Shown here in pieces: positions 33,528 to 41,346 of a stretch of DNA of 64,000 bases; the stretch's first letter is position 1; every line of letters begins with the position of its first letter. The notes beneath the pieces are model-generated. The model ran no database searches. It was not told where the DNA came from and worked only from the letters and a program-made list of their open reading frames with translations. The stretch is from NCBI RefSeq assembly GCF_900105725.1, contig NZ_FNLM01000034.1:3782001-3846000 (forward strand). Direction: 5' to 3'. The translations under genes were made by a program, and so were the position numbers. This DNA comes from Gordonia westfalica (GTDB lineage Bacteria; Actinomycetota; Actinomycetes; Mycobacteriales; Mycobacteriaceae).

Positions 33528-34505
33528 ATGACGCACCGCCTGCCGGTGCATCACGGTGGCCGCCGACGGCGCTCTCTCGCGTCCCTGCTCGCCGCCGTCG
33601 CCGTGATCGCGTTCCTCGCTCTCGCACCCGGCATCGCCTCGACGAGCCCGGTCGGCTCGGGAGACGGCTCCGGTTCGGGACAGTCCGGGTCGGGCGGCTA
33701 CGGCTCGCAGAACACCTCCGATGATTCGGGCGAGAACGACGCCGACGGGGAAGATGACGCCTCGTCCCGGTCGGGCAACCGCAGCCCGGGACACTCCTGG
33801 CATCACGGTGGCGGGCACGGGCACCACGGACACGGGCACGGGCACGGGACGACGCCGTCGGGCACCTCGACCGGACCGAGCGCGTCGACCGAGAGTTCGT
33901 CGACGAGCAGCTCTGAAACCGAGCCCCCCGAGACGGAGACGTCCGAGACAGAGACCTCCGAAACAGAGACGTCGTCCGAGGCAGAGACCTCGACGTCAGG
34001 GATCTGGGTACCGGTTCCGCGGGCGAACGGCGGGCCGAACGTGCCGTCGGCGCCTCTGCCTCCCCTCCCGTCGACCCCTCCGAGTTCAGACGAGGGAAAC
34101 CCCCCCGCTCCCGCTCGGGTCCCGTCCGTCGCGGCACCCAGCGGCCCGCCCGCGCCGGCGGCCCCGCCTGCACCGGCCGCCGCGGCTCCCGGACCTCCGG
34201 CGGCGCCGGGCGCACCTGCGAGTGGCCCCGGGCCCGGACCCCGCACCGAGCGGTCCACCACCGAAACCGATCGGGAGAGCACCGCTTCCGACGCACCCGA
34301 TGCCGACGAATCGACCGTCCTCATGGCGAGCCCGCAGGGTCCGTCCGGACCGCAGGCCCTGCCCGGCGAGTCGCCCGGCACGATCCGGACCGGCGTCAAG
34401 AAGTTCCTGATCGGTGTCGCCCCCGGCGGATTGCTGCTGCTCGGCGCGGTCGCACTGTTCGGCAGCGGGTCGTTCCTGGAATCACTGCGGTCACTGCGTT
34501 CCTGA
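33528..34505 (+). CDS. Low-complexity exported surface protein with His-rich cluster and C-terminal anchor
   Basis: A 325-residue protein from ATG 33528 (TGGAGCG site). After a basic start, a hydrophobic segment at about 15-37 (LASLLAAVAVIAFLALAPGIA) acts as signal or anchor. The exported part is ordered: Gly/Ser with acidic residues (40-80); a His cluster, WHHGGGHGHHGHGHGHG, at about 85-104; Ser/Thr/Glu repeats of the type ETETSE (120-160); and Pro/Ala stretches (165-240). A second hydrophobic helix (FLIGVAPGGLLLLGAVALFG) is followed by a short basic tail. The layout suggests a wall-spanning stalk, possibly glycosylated and metal-binding. No LPXTG is present. Confidence 0.7.
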   Translation: MTHRLPVHHGGRRRRSLASLLAAVAVIAFLALAPGIASTSPVGSGDGSGSGQSGSGGYGSQNTSDDSGENDADGEDDASSRSGNRSPGHSWHHGGGHGHHGHGHGHGTTPSGTSTGPSASTESSSTSSSETEPPETETSETETSETETSSEAETSTSGIWVPVPRANGGPNVPSAPLPPLPSTPPSSDEGNPPAPARVPSVAAPSGPPAPAAPPAPAAAAPGPPAAPGAPASGPGPGPRTERSTTETDRESTASDAPDADESTVLMASPQGPSGPQALPGESPGTIRTGVKKFLIGVAPGGLLLLGAVALFGSGSFLESLRSLRS

Positions 34506-34539
34506 CGCCCCGGACCCACAATCCCCATTCACGAACGGC

Positions 34540-36180
34540 TCAGTACCGGGCCAAAAGGTCTCGCTCGTGCGGGATCTCGTCGACGGCACTGCCAGAGATC
34601 CACTCGCGCAGCACCTTCGTGGCCCGGACGTCGTCCTCGTTGTACTCCAGGAGCCGCTCCCGCTGGCCGAGGTCGGGGCGTCCGCCACCGAGTGCGACCG
34701 CGGCGCGGTACCACTCCATTGACGCCTCCCCGCTGGCATCGTCGTCGCGCCAGGCGAATCCCGCCACGGGCGCAACCCGTTTCAGGCCCTTGCCGCGGGG
34801 ACAGATGAAGTTGTCGCCGACCGCCTCGTAGATGTCGACCCATTCCGGGGAGGCGATGAACGCCTCCACCTCCCGGCGTGACGGGATGCCGGGTTCACCT
34901 TCGAACCGGTCGGCCGAACCCAGCAGCCAGCGGTTCTCGGCCTGCTGCGAGTAGCAGTACGCCGCGAAGGTCTTCCCGCCGTCGCGTGCGGCGACCCGTT
35001 CGGCCGTCAGCCAGGCCCAGAACTCGGCGAACGATCTCGCCTCGTCTCGGGTGGGCAGCGGATCCCAGGTGACGAACGGCCGGTAGATCACCGGCGCGTC
35101 GGGCTCGGTGGTGTCGGTGCGCAGGGTGCCCCACAGGTAGGCGCCGTGTTCGCCGTAGCTCTCCATGTCGACGTCGACCTCGATGTCGGCGCGGTGCACC
35201 CGAGGCGTGTCGAGGCGTCGCACCAGTTCGGTGCCGGTCAGCCAGGCGATCGCGCCGATCACCGCATCGTCGAAACGTGCGCTGCCCGGCCAGTTCTCCG
35301 GCGGGTCCCCGCGTTGGGCGGCGAGCTGGTCGATCGTGGTGATCCCCGCGTCGATGAGTGCCGCGCCCTGATTACCGGTGGCGACGAGCGACACGTCGCG
35401 GCGGGCCTCGAGTTCCGGCCCGCATTTCTCCCACCACGGGCACGATCGGCATTCGGCGACGCGTCGTGGCTCGGTCGGTACCTGCTGTGCGGCGATGGCC
35501 CGGCGACGGTCCAGGACCTCGGTGTAATCGTCGAGCATGGCACCGATGTCGTGCACGACGATGCAGTCGGCGTCGACGCCGATCACGCCGCCACGCAGGC
35601 CCCCGGTCTCCGCCGACGGCGCGCGACCGATCTCGACCAGCATCGCGGTCAGTTGAGCGAGACGCAGGTTGTCGCGGCGGTTGGGCCGCGCGGTGCGGTA
35701 TGGATCGAGCGTGGGCGCCCACCCCCAGAGCGGACTGGTGACCAGCGTCGGCGGACGACCCGGGTCCGGCGCGGATCTCGCGGGCTGGGTGATCCGGTGG
35801 TTGACCACGATGACCGGGACGTAGCCGTCGCCGACCTTGACGAGGAGCTCGGCATGGCCGCGCCGCCCGTGTTCGATGTCGGTGGGCAGCGCCGCATTCC
35901 AGATCCACGAGACGCCCGCGTCGCACGCCTTCAGGGTGGCGGCGACCCGCTCCGGGGCCCTGGACTCGGCGTCCACGGCCACGAAGGCGCCGGGCTGATC
36001 ACTGTGGATGCCGCGGAGCAGCTCACGGACCGCGGCCCGATGATCGGCGGCGGCCTCCTTGCGCCGCTGCACGCCCGGCGGGTCGGGTTCGGTACCGGGA
36101 CGCCCCTCGTGACCGAAGTCGAGGGCGACCCGATGCTCGCACCCCGCGAGATCGCGCGGCGACAACACCACAGAGGCCAC
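34540..36180 (-). CDS. TM0106-family RecB-like nuclease with Fe-S cluster and RNase H-like domain
   Basis: A 546-residue protein from GTG 36180 (AAAGGGATGGC site). The N-terminal half is a RecB/PD-(D/E)XK-like region. It begins with LAGCEHRVALDF and ends with the Cys triplet AECRSCPWWEKCGPE (about 265-280), which with the first Cys suggests a 4Fe-4S cluster as in AddB and Cas4. The C-terminal half has IEVDVDMESYGEHGAYLWG, FAAYCYSQQAENRWLL and LLEYNEDDVRATKVLREW, an RNase H_2/DnaQ-like 3'-5' exonuclease pattern (D-M-E ... D-D). A DNA-processing role is likely; partner and pathway are unknown. It is not near cas genes. Confidence 0.82.
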   Translation of the reverse strand: MASVVLSPRDLAGCEHRVALDFGHEGRPGTEPDPPGVQRRKEAAADHRAAVRELLRGIHSDQPGAFVAVDAESRAPERVAATLKACDAGVSWIWNAALPTDIEHGRRGHAELLVKVGDGYVPVIVVNHRITQPARSAPDPGRPPTLVTSPLWGWAPTLDPYRTARPNRRDNLRLAQLTAMLVEIGRAPSAETGGLRGGVIGVDADCIVVHDIGAMLDDYTEVLDRRRAIAAQQVPTEPRRVAECRSCPWWEKCGPELEARRDVSLVATGNQGAALIDAGITTIDQLAAQRGDPPENWPGSARFDDAVIGAIAWLTGTELVRRLDTPRVHRADIEVDVDMESYGEHGAYLWGTLRTDTTEPDAPVIYRPFVTWDPLPTRDEARSFAEFWAWLTAERVAARDGGKTFAAYCYSQQAENRWLLGSADRFEGEPGIPSRREVEAFIASPEWVDIYEAVGDNFICPRGKGLKRVAPVAGFAWRDDDASGEASMEWYRAAVALGGGRPDLGQRERLLEYNEDDVRATKVLREWISGSAVDEIPHERDLLARY

Positions 36181-36296
36181 GCCATCCCTTTCTCGGCTCG
36201 AGCAGTCGGACGCGTGGCCGGACCGCACCACGTGTCATGCTTGTACTTGTTACCACGCCCGCGGCGCTCCACTCGGCAGCAGCGAAAGGTCATTCG

Positions 36297-36989
36297 ATGG
36301 GATTGCTCTCCTCCGACGGTAGGTCTCGGGCTCAGCGCCGTGCAGAGACCAAGGCGCTCAAGACGAAAGCCAAGCTCGAGGCGAAGTTCGACGCCAAGAA
36401 CCGGCGCAAGGACCTGAAGGCTCGTCGCAAGACCGAGCACAAGTACCTCCAGAAGGACTTGAAGGCCGAGAGCAAGACCGCCAAGCAGCTGGCGAAGGCC
36501 CGGGAGAAGGTGGTCAAGGCCGAGACCAAGAAGGTGGACGCCGAGGCGAAGGCCGCCGCCGACGCCAAGGTGTTCAGCCCGGCGAGCGTCAAGCGCTACC
36601 TCACCGTCGCGCGCCTCGTGGCCCCCATCGCGGTCCCCATCGCCTACCGCGCCGCGGTGGCCGGTCGCGCGCAGCTCTCGGCGCTGCAGGCCGGCCGCGC
36701 AGGGGTGTCGCCAGAGGTGTTGCGCCAGTTCAGCGGTCACGGCGCGGCGCTCTCCGCACGGATCGCGACGACTCGGACCGCGCTCGACAAGGTCGTCGCA
36801 CAGGACACCAGCGCCGACGCCAAGGACTTCGTCGCCGCGATGACGCAGCGCCTGGACAACCTGGACATCGCGGTCGGTGCCGCCGAGACCATGTCGGCCG
36901 CAGCACGCCGGACGGCACACCAGGCCATCGACGACGAGCTGGTGGCCATCGACGCCGACATCCTCGCGCGGCTGGGCGTTCGTTCCTGA
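36297..36989 (+). CDS. DUF6474-like Lys-rich coiled-coil protein
   Basis: A 230-residue protein from ATG 36297 (GCGAAAGG site). Residues 1-95 are strikingly Lys/Arg/Glu/Ala-rich and predicted to be one long helix or coiled coil (RRAETKALKTKAKLEAKF, KDLKARRKTEHKYLQKDLKA). The C-terminal part (about 100-230) has mildly hydrophobic segments (ARLVAPIAVPIAYRAAVAGR) and helical repeats. This matches mycolata proteins of the DUF6474 type. The function is unknown; the basic N-terminus could bind nucleic acid or the membrane surface. A second Lys-rich gene follows at 37120. Confidence 0.75.
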   Translation: MGLLSSDGRSRAQRRAETKALKTKAKLEAKFDAKNRRKDLKARRKTEHKYLQKDLKAESKTAKQLAKAREKVVKAETKKVDAEAKAAADAKVFSPASVKRYLTVARLVAPIAVPIAYRAAVAGRAQLSALQAGRAGVSPEVLRQFSGHGAALSARIATTRTALDKVVAQDTSADAKDFVAAMTQRLDNLDIAVGAAETMSAAARRTAHQAIDDELVAIDADILARLGVRS

Positions 36990-37042
36990 CCTGCTGCGAG
37001 GCGGTGGCCTTCGACCCTCGCCGCGCCCGGGTGCACACCCAC

Positions 37043-37069
37043 TAGGATGGGTCCCACGCGTCGCGTGGG
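37043..37069 (+). promoter_or_regulatory. Promoter -10 and leader hairpin of the Lys-rich tail-anchored protein gene
   Basis: TAGGAT (37043-37048) is a good -10, placing the start near 37055. CCCACGC / GCGTGGG (37053-37059 and 37063-37069) then forms a 7-bp hairpin at the very 5' end of a leader of about 65 nt. Such a 5' stem may stabilise the message. Confidence 0.4.
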
Positions 37070-37119
37070 GGGGCTGACCCTTGCGCGCACGCCCCGGGAC
37101 ACACGCAAGGGAGCGCCGT

Positions 37120-37812
37120 ATGACCGAGCAGGAGCCGAACGTCACGCCGTCCGACGGCGGTGCCAACAGCGACGAACCGACCCTGTTCCCCATCACTCCC
37201 CCGGAGTCCGAACCCGCCGCGGCCGAACCCGCCGCGCCGGGCCCGGCGGAGGTGACACCGGTCGACGCGGCCCCCGCGAAGAAGGCCCCCGCGAAGAAAC
37301 CCCCCGTCAAGAAGCCGGCGCCGAAGAAGGCAGCGGACGAGAAGGCACCGGCCAAGAAGGTCGCGCCGGAGCGTGCCGCCGCCGAATCCGGCGGTGACAA
37401 GCTGCCGCCCAAGAAGGCCGCCAAGAAGTCACCCGCGAAGAAGGCTCCGGCAAAGAAGGCCGCCGGTGCCGCTCCCGCCAAGAAGGCGCCCGCGAAGAAG
37501 GCTCCGGAGAAGAAGGCACCGGAGAAGAAGGCTCCGCCGAAGTCGGCACCTCCCGTCGCCGATGCGCCTCCCGTCGCCGCCGCTCCGGTCGCACCTCCGG
37601 CTCCGCCGGTGACCCAGACCCCGCCGCCCGTCCCGGCGCATCCGCCGGTCGACGCCGTCGCCGAATCCGACGCCGCGCAAGCCACTTTCGCGCAACTCCG
37701 GTCCGGCGCACCCACCGAACCGCCGACGACCAACCTCACCCCCGCCTACGCGGGACTGGCCGGGGTGGTGGCTCTTATCGTCTTCGTGATCCTCCGTCGC
37801 GTTCTGCGCTGA
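37120..37812 (+). CDS. Histone H1-like Lys/Ala/Pro-repeat protein with C-terminal membrane anchor
   Basis: A 230-residue protein from ATG 37120 (AAGGGAGCG site). The first 45 residues are acidic and Pro/Glu-rich. Residues about 48-150 are a run of AKKAP, PAKKA and EKKAP repeats, as in histone H1 tails and actinobacterial HupB/HctB-like proteins. A Pro/Val-rich spacer follows, then a single C-terminal helix (AYAGLAGVVALIVFVILRRVLR, about 208-230). The Lys repeats would face the cytosol if the tail anchors in the inner membrane. I infer membrane tethering of DNA, RNA or polyphosphate. I do not know a characterised homolog. Confidence 0.7.
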   Translation: MTEQEPNVTPSDGGANSDEPTLFPITPPESEPAAAEPAAPGPAEVTPVDAAPAKKAPAKKPPVKKPAPKKAADEKAPAKKVAPERAAAESGGDKLPPKKAAKKSPAKKAPAKKAAGAAPAKKAPAKKAPEKKAPEKKAPPKSAPPVADAPPVAAAPVAPPAPPVTQTPPPVPAHPPVDAVAESDAAQATFAQLRSGAPTEPPTTNLTPAYAGLAGVVALIVFVILRRVLR

Positions 37813-37823
37813 CGCGCGTTCCG

Positions 37824-39224
37824 CTACCGCGGGGGTGGCGAGACCTCCACGCCACCCGACTCGTGCTCGGGCCCGGCGTCCGGGTGATCGGCGGGTAGGC
37901 GACCACGGAACCGGGCGGCTTCGCTGACGCCGGGCTCCCCTCCGCTCGAATGCGGCGGCCGGTGGTACGCACCCGGCTTCGGGCGCGGCTTGCCGCCGGG
38001 AAATGCCAGACGCGCGATGGTCCGGTGGACCTGTCCCCACTGCTGACCGAAAGGCCCTGTGTTGTAGGGCAATCCGTAGCGTTCGCAGATGTCCTTGACC
38101 TTGGGCGCGACCTCGGAGTAGCGGGTGCTCGGCATATCGGGATACAGGTGGTGCTCCACCTGATAGCCGAGATTGCCGCTGATCACGTGGAACAGCGGGC
38201 TGCCCTCGATGTTGGCCGCTCCCACCAGCTGGCGGACATACCATCCGCCGCGGGTCTCGCCCTCGACCTCTTCCTGACTGAATGTGTATGTCTGGTCCGG
38301 GAAATGGCCGCAGAAGATGATCGCGTGCGCCCACACGTTCCGGATGACGTTCGCGGTGAAGTTCGCGGCCAGCGTGCGGAGGAACGTGCTCTCGGCGCCG
38401 GGCAGCACCCGATCGGCGAACGTCGCGGCGGTGCGTCCCCGCCCGCCCCCGCGTCGCCGGATGGCGTTGCCGATCCGCGAGGTCCGCGGCTGCCGGATGG
38501 CACCGCCGGTCGCCGCCTGGCCGAGGAGGAATGCGCCCGCGCTGATGGCGGGCCAGCCGAGGTAGTCCTTCACGATCTGACGACGCATCTTGCCCGCGAT
38601 GCCCTTGAGGTCCTTCGCGAGCTCGGACATCGGCTTCTCACCGCGCCTGATCGCCTCGAGGTCGAGGTCGTGCAGGGCGACGCCCCACTCGAAGAACGCC
38701 GTGAGCAGGACGTTGTAGAACGGCTGCAGCAGATAGACCGGATGCCACTTCTGGTTCGGGTCGATCCGCATGATCTCGTAGCCGAGATCCTTGTCCTTGC
38801 CGCGGATGTTGGTGAAGGTGTGGTGGATGTAGTTGTGGGAGTGCTTCCATGCTTCCGCAGTCGACGCGGTGTCCCAGTCCCACTTCGATGAATGGATGTA
38901 CGGATCGTTCATCCAATCCCACTGCCCGTGCATGACGTTGTGGCCGATCTCCATGTTCTCGAGGATCTTGGCCATGCCGAGGCACGCGGTCCCGGCCACC
39001 CAGGCCCCCCGCGAGCGGGAGTTGAGCAGCACGATGCGCCCGAGCGCGGCCAGCTGCCGCTGCGTGGCGATGACGGTCTTGATGTACTGGCGGTCGCGGT
39101 CCCCGAGGTCGCCGTAGACCTCGTCGTGGATGGCGTCGAACTCCTCGGCCAGTCGCTCGATCGTTTCTTGATCGAGATGGGCCAGCGGGCTCGCCTCGCG
39201 CTGTCCGGAATCGGTGGCTGTCAT
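37824..39224 (-). CDS. desA3: Membrane acyl-CoA desaturase, DesA3/Rv3229c type
   Basis: A 466-residue membrane di-iron desaturase. Three His boxes are present: HNVMHGQWDW (about 94), HSHNYIHHTF (about 128) and QVEHHLYPDMP (about 366). Mycobacterial DesA3 makes oleoyl-CoA from stearoyl-CoA using the partner reductase Rv3230c; the reductase gene here lies 38 nt upstream in the same operon. Compared with the mycobacterial protein as I recall it (about 427 residues), there is an extra Arg/Gly-rich stretch of about 35 residues (ISAGAFLLGQAATGG, then RRRGGGRGRTAATF). There is also a longer Pro/Gly/Glu C-terminal tail. Confidence 0.9.
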   Translation of the reverse strand: MTATDSGQREASPLAHLDQETIERLAEEFDAIHDEVYGDLGDRDRQYIKTVIATQRQLAALGRIVLLNSRSRGAWVAGTACLGMAKILENMEIGHNVMHGQWDWMNDPYIHSSKWDWDTASTAEAWKHSHNYIHHTFTNIRGKDKDLGYEIMRIDPNQKWHPVYLLQPFYNVLLTAFFEWGVALHDLDLEAIRRGEKPMSELAKDLKGIAGKMRRQIVKDYLGWPAISAGAFLLGQAATGGAIRQPRTSRIGNAIRRRGGGRGRTAATFADRVLPGAESTFLRTLAANFTANVIRNVWAHAIIFCGHFPDQTYTFSQEEVEGETRGGWYVRQLVGAANIEGSPLFHVISGNLGYQVEHHLYPDMPSTRYSEVAPKVKDICERYGLPYNTGPFGQQWGQVHRTIARLAFPGGKPRPKPGAYHRPPHSSGGEPGVSEAARFRGRLPADHPDAGPEHESGGVEVSPPPR

Positions 39225-39262
39225 GTTCTGTCCTTCCGGTCGATGATCTCCGAAGTCGACCT

Positions 39263-40360
39263 TCAGAGATCGACGTCGACGTCTCCCTCGGCGGTGTTCA
39301 CGCAGATGCGGATGCTCTGGCCTTCCGGTGAGCTCACCTCACCGGTGCGCAGGTCGCGGATGTTCCCCTGTTTGAGAACGCCGGTGCAGGTGTGGCAGAT
39401 ACCGATCCGACAACCGAACTTCAGATCCAGCCCGCTCTCCTCCCCCGCGACGAGGATCGGCGTGCCCGGCTCGCAGGTGACCTCGGTGTCGCTGCGCGTG
39501 AACCGGACGGTGCCACCCTCGCCCTCGCCGGGATTCCCACCGATGACCGGCTGGAAACGTTCGAGATGGATTCGGTCCCCGACGCCCTCGGACTCGAAAT
39601 GCTCGACGAGGCTGTCGAGGAGTTCCCGCGGCCCGGAACACATGGCCTCCCGCTCCCGCCAGTCCGGACAGAGTTCGTCGAGGTCGGCGGCCTTGATCCG
39701 GCCGTCGCGACCGGTGATGCGCAGCGTCAGGTCGAACCCGTCGTGCCGGTCGTCCATCGACTCGAGGTCGGCACGAAACATCACCTGGTCGTCGCTGTGC
39801 GCCGAGTGGATGGCCACCACGTCGTCGACCCGATCGCGATGGTCGAGGTCGCGCAGCATGCTCATGATCGGGGTGATGCCGCTGCCGGCGCTGATGAACA
39901 GCATCTTCTTCGGCAGTGGATCGGGAAGCGTGAAGACGCCCTCGATCTCACCGAGCCGCACGATCGCCCCCGGCCGGATGCGCCGGACGAGGAAGGGCGA
40001 GACCTTTCCTTCTTCCACGAGCTTCGGCGTCACGCTGATGAGGCCGTCCCGCGGATGGGGATCGGACGTCAACGAGTAAGCGCGCCAGTGGAACACCCCG
40101 TCGATGACCACACCGAGACGCACATACTGCCCCGGCTGGTGACCCGGCCACTCATATCCCGGCTTGATCCACACGGTGGCCGCGTCCGCACCCTCGCGCC
40201 GTACTTCGACGACCCTGCCGCGGAGCTCCCTCGTGGTCCAGAGCGGGTTGATGAGCTCCAGGTAGTCGTCGGGGTGCAGGGGGTTGAACAGGTGCCGGAT
40301 CGCGCCGAGGAACCCGCGGCGCAGCGGGGACACCCGGGGTGTTGCGCCACGTTCAGCCAC
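39263..40360 (-). CDS. Ferredoxin reductase partner of the desaturase (Rv3230c homolog)
   Basis: A 365-residue three-domain flavoprotein. The FAD domain has WRAYSLTSDPHP (RxYS). The NAD(P)H domain has LFISAGSGITPIMSMLRDL and VVAIHSAHSDDQVMF. The C-terminal 2Fe-2S ferredoxin domain has CRIGICHTCTG and a final ICVNT, giving the C-x4-C-x2-C...C ligands. It passes electrons from NADPH to the desaturase encoded just downstream. The gap to the desaturase is 38 nt, so one transcript is likely. Confidence 0.93.
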   Translation of the reverse strand: MAERGATPRVSPLRRGFLGAIRHLFNPLHPDDYLELINPLWTTRELRGRVVEVRREGADAATVWIKPGYEWPGHQPGQYVRLGVVIDGVFHWRAYSLTSDPHPRDGLISVTPKLVEEGKVSPFLVRRIRPGAIVRLGEIEGVFTLPDPLPKKMLFISAGSGITPIMSMLRDLDHRDRVDDVVAIHSAHSDDQVMFRADLESMDDRHDGFDLTLRITGRDGRIKAADLDELCPDWREREAMCSGPRELLDSLVEHFESEGVGDRIHLERFQPVIGGNPGEGEGGTVRFTRSDTEVTCEPGTPILVAGEESGLDLKFGCRIGICHTCTGVLKQGNIRDLRTGEVSSPEGQSIRICVNTAEGDVDVDL

Positions 40361-40487
40361 GGCACGGCCTCTCTCGCCGCAGGGGGTTCACTCGATCAGA
40401 TCGGTTCACAACCGGCGGGTTACCACCGGACCGACGGATCAAACCCGGATCGGGATATCGATCCGAGCAGATCAGGACAAGTAGGAC

Positions 40488-41336
40488 CTACCGGTCACCC
40501 GCGGCGTCGATGCGGGCCACGATCGCCGCCGCCACCTCGGCGGGCCGGGCCTCCGGCAGCCAGTGGTCGGCGCCCGGCAGGATGAGAAACTCGTACGGCG
40601 CGTCGACCCAACCCGAGGAGAGCCGGGCGCCGGCCCTGCCCAGGGCGATGTCCCGGTCGCCCCAGAGGTATGTCGTGGGCACCTGCACCCGTCTGGGCGC
40701 AGAACGCTTGTCGGGGATGAACATCGCGCGATACCAGCCCAACGCTCCGGGGAGCGCACCGTACTCGGCGATCTCGGTCGTGACGCGTGAGGCGAAGGGT
40801 TCCGGAAGGCCCATCTGCGCACCGAAGTCCGGGCGTGTGGTCATCAGCCGGCCGAGCGCCTTCTCGGGCAGCGCCGGAATCTGGAACGCGAGCATGTACC
40901 AGGAGCGGAGGACTTGCCCACGCGGCATGGCCTGCACGAACGCCCCCGGATGCGGAACCGACAGCGCGGTCAGCGTTCTCACCCGATCGGGGTGGTGTGC
41001 CGCGAGGGTCCACGCGACCGCGGCACCCCAGTCGTGTCCGACGATGTGCGCGTCTCCGATACCCGCGGCATCGAGCATGGCCAGTACGTCGGCGACCAGC
41101 TCCGCCTGCGCGTACTCCCGCCGCCTGGTGGGTCGCGCACCGGGCGAGTAGCCGCGCTGATCCGGGGCGATCGTGCGAAAACCCCTGTCGTGCAGCAGCG
41201 GAGCGACGAGGTCCCACGAGCTCGCACGCTGCGGGAATCCGTGCAGCAGAACGACCGGTTCTCCATCGGGCGGACCGGCGTCCAGCACGTCGAAGGTGTA
41301 CGGGCCGCGCCGGAAAGTCGTCAGCCGGTCGGTCAT
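40488..41336 (-). CDS. Alpha/beta hydrolase, epoxide-hydrolase-like
   Basis: A 282-residue alpha/beta hydrolase. HGFPQRASSW is the oxyanion motif, GHDWGAAVAW carries Asp102 as nucleophile (typical of epoxide hydrolases and dehalogenases), and ADHWLPE holds the catalytic His. The cap region has one Tyr-containing segment (YGALPGALGWYRAMF) that could supply an epoxide-activating Tyr. It starts 10 nt after the cyclase stop and is the last gene of a leftward operon. The substrate is unknown. Confidence 0.85.
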   Translation of the reverse strand: MTDRLTTFRRGPYTFDVLDAGPPDGEPVVLLHGFPQRASSWDLVAPLLHDRGFRTIAPDQRGYSPGARPTRRREYAQAELVADVLAMLDAAGIGDAHIVGHDWGAAVAWTLAAHHPDRVRTLTALSVPHPGAFVQAMPRGQVLRSWYMLAFQIPALPEKALGRLMTTRPDFGAQMGLPEPFASRVTTEIAEYGALPGALGWYRAMFIPDKRSAPRRVQVPTTYLWGDRDIALGRAGARLSSGWVDAPYEFLILPGADHWLPEARPAEVAAAIVARIDAAGDR

Positions 41337-41346
41337 CTCCGTCCTC

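Noticed and set aside
37262..37560. Dense short DNA repeats that might suggest a satellite or CRISPR-like array
   Set aside because: They follow codon periodicity and come from AKKAP/PAKKA amino-acid repeats within one continuous gene; no regular spacer structure exists.
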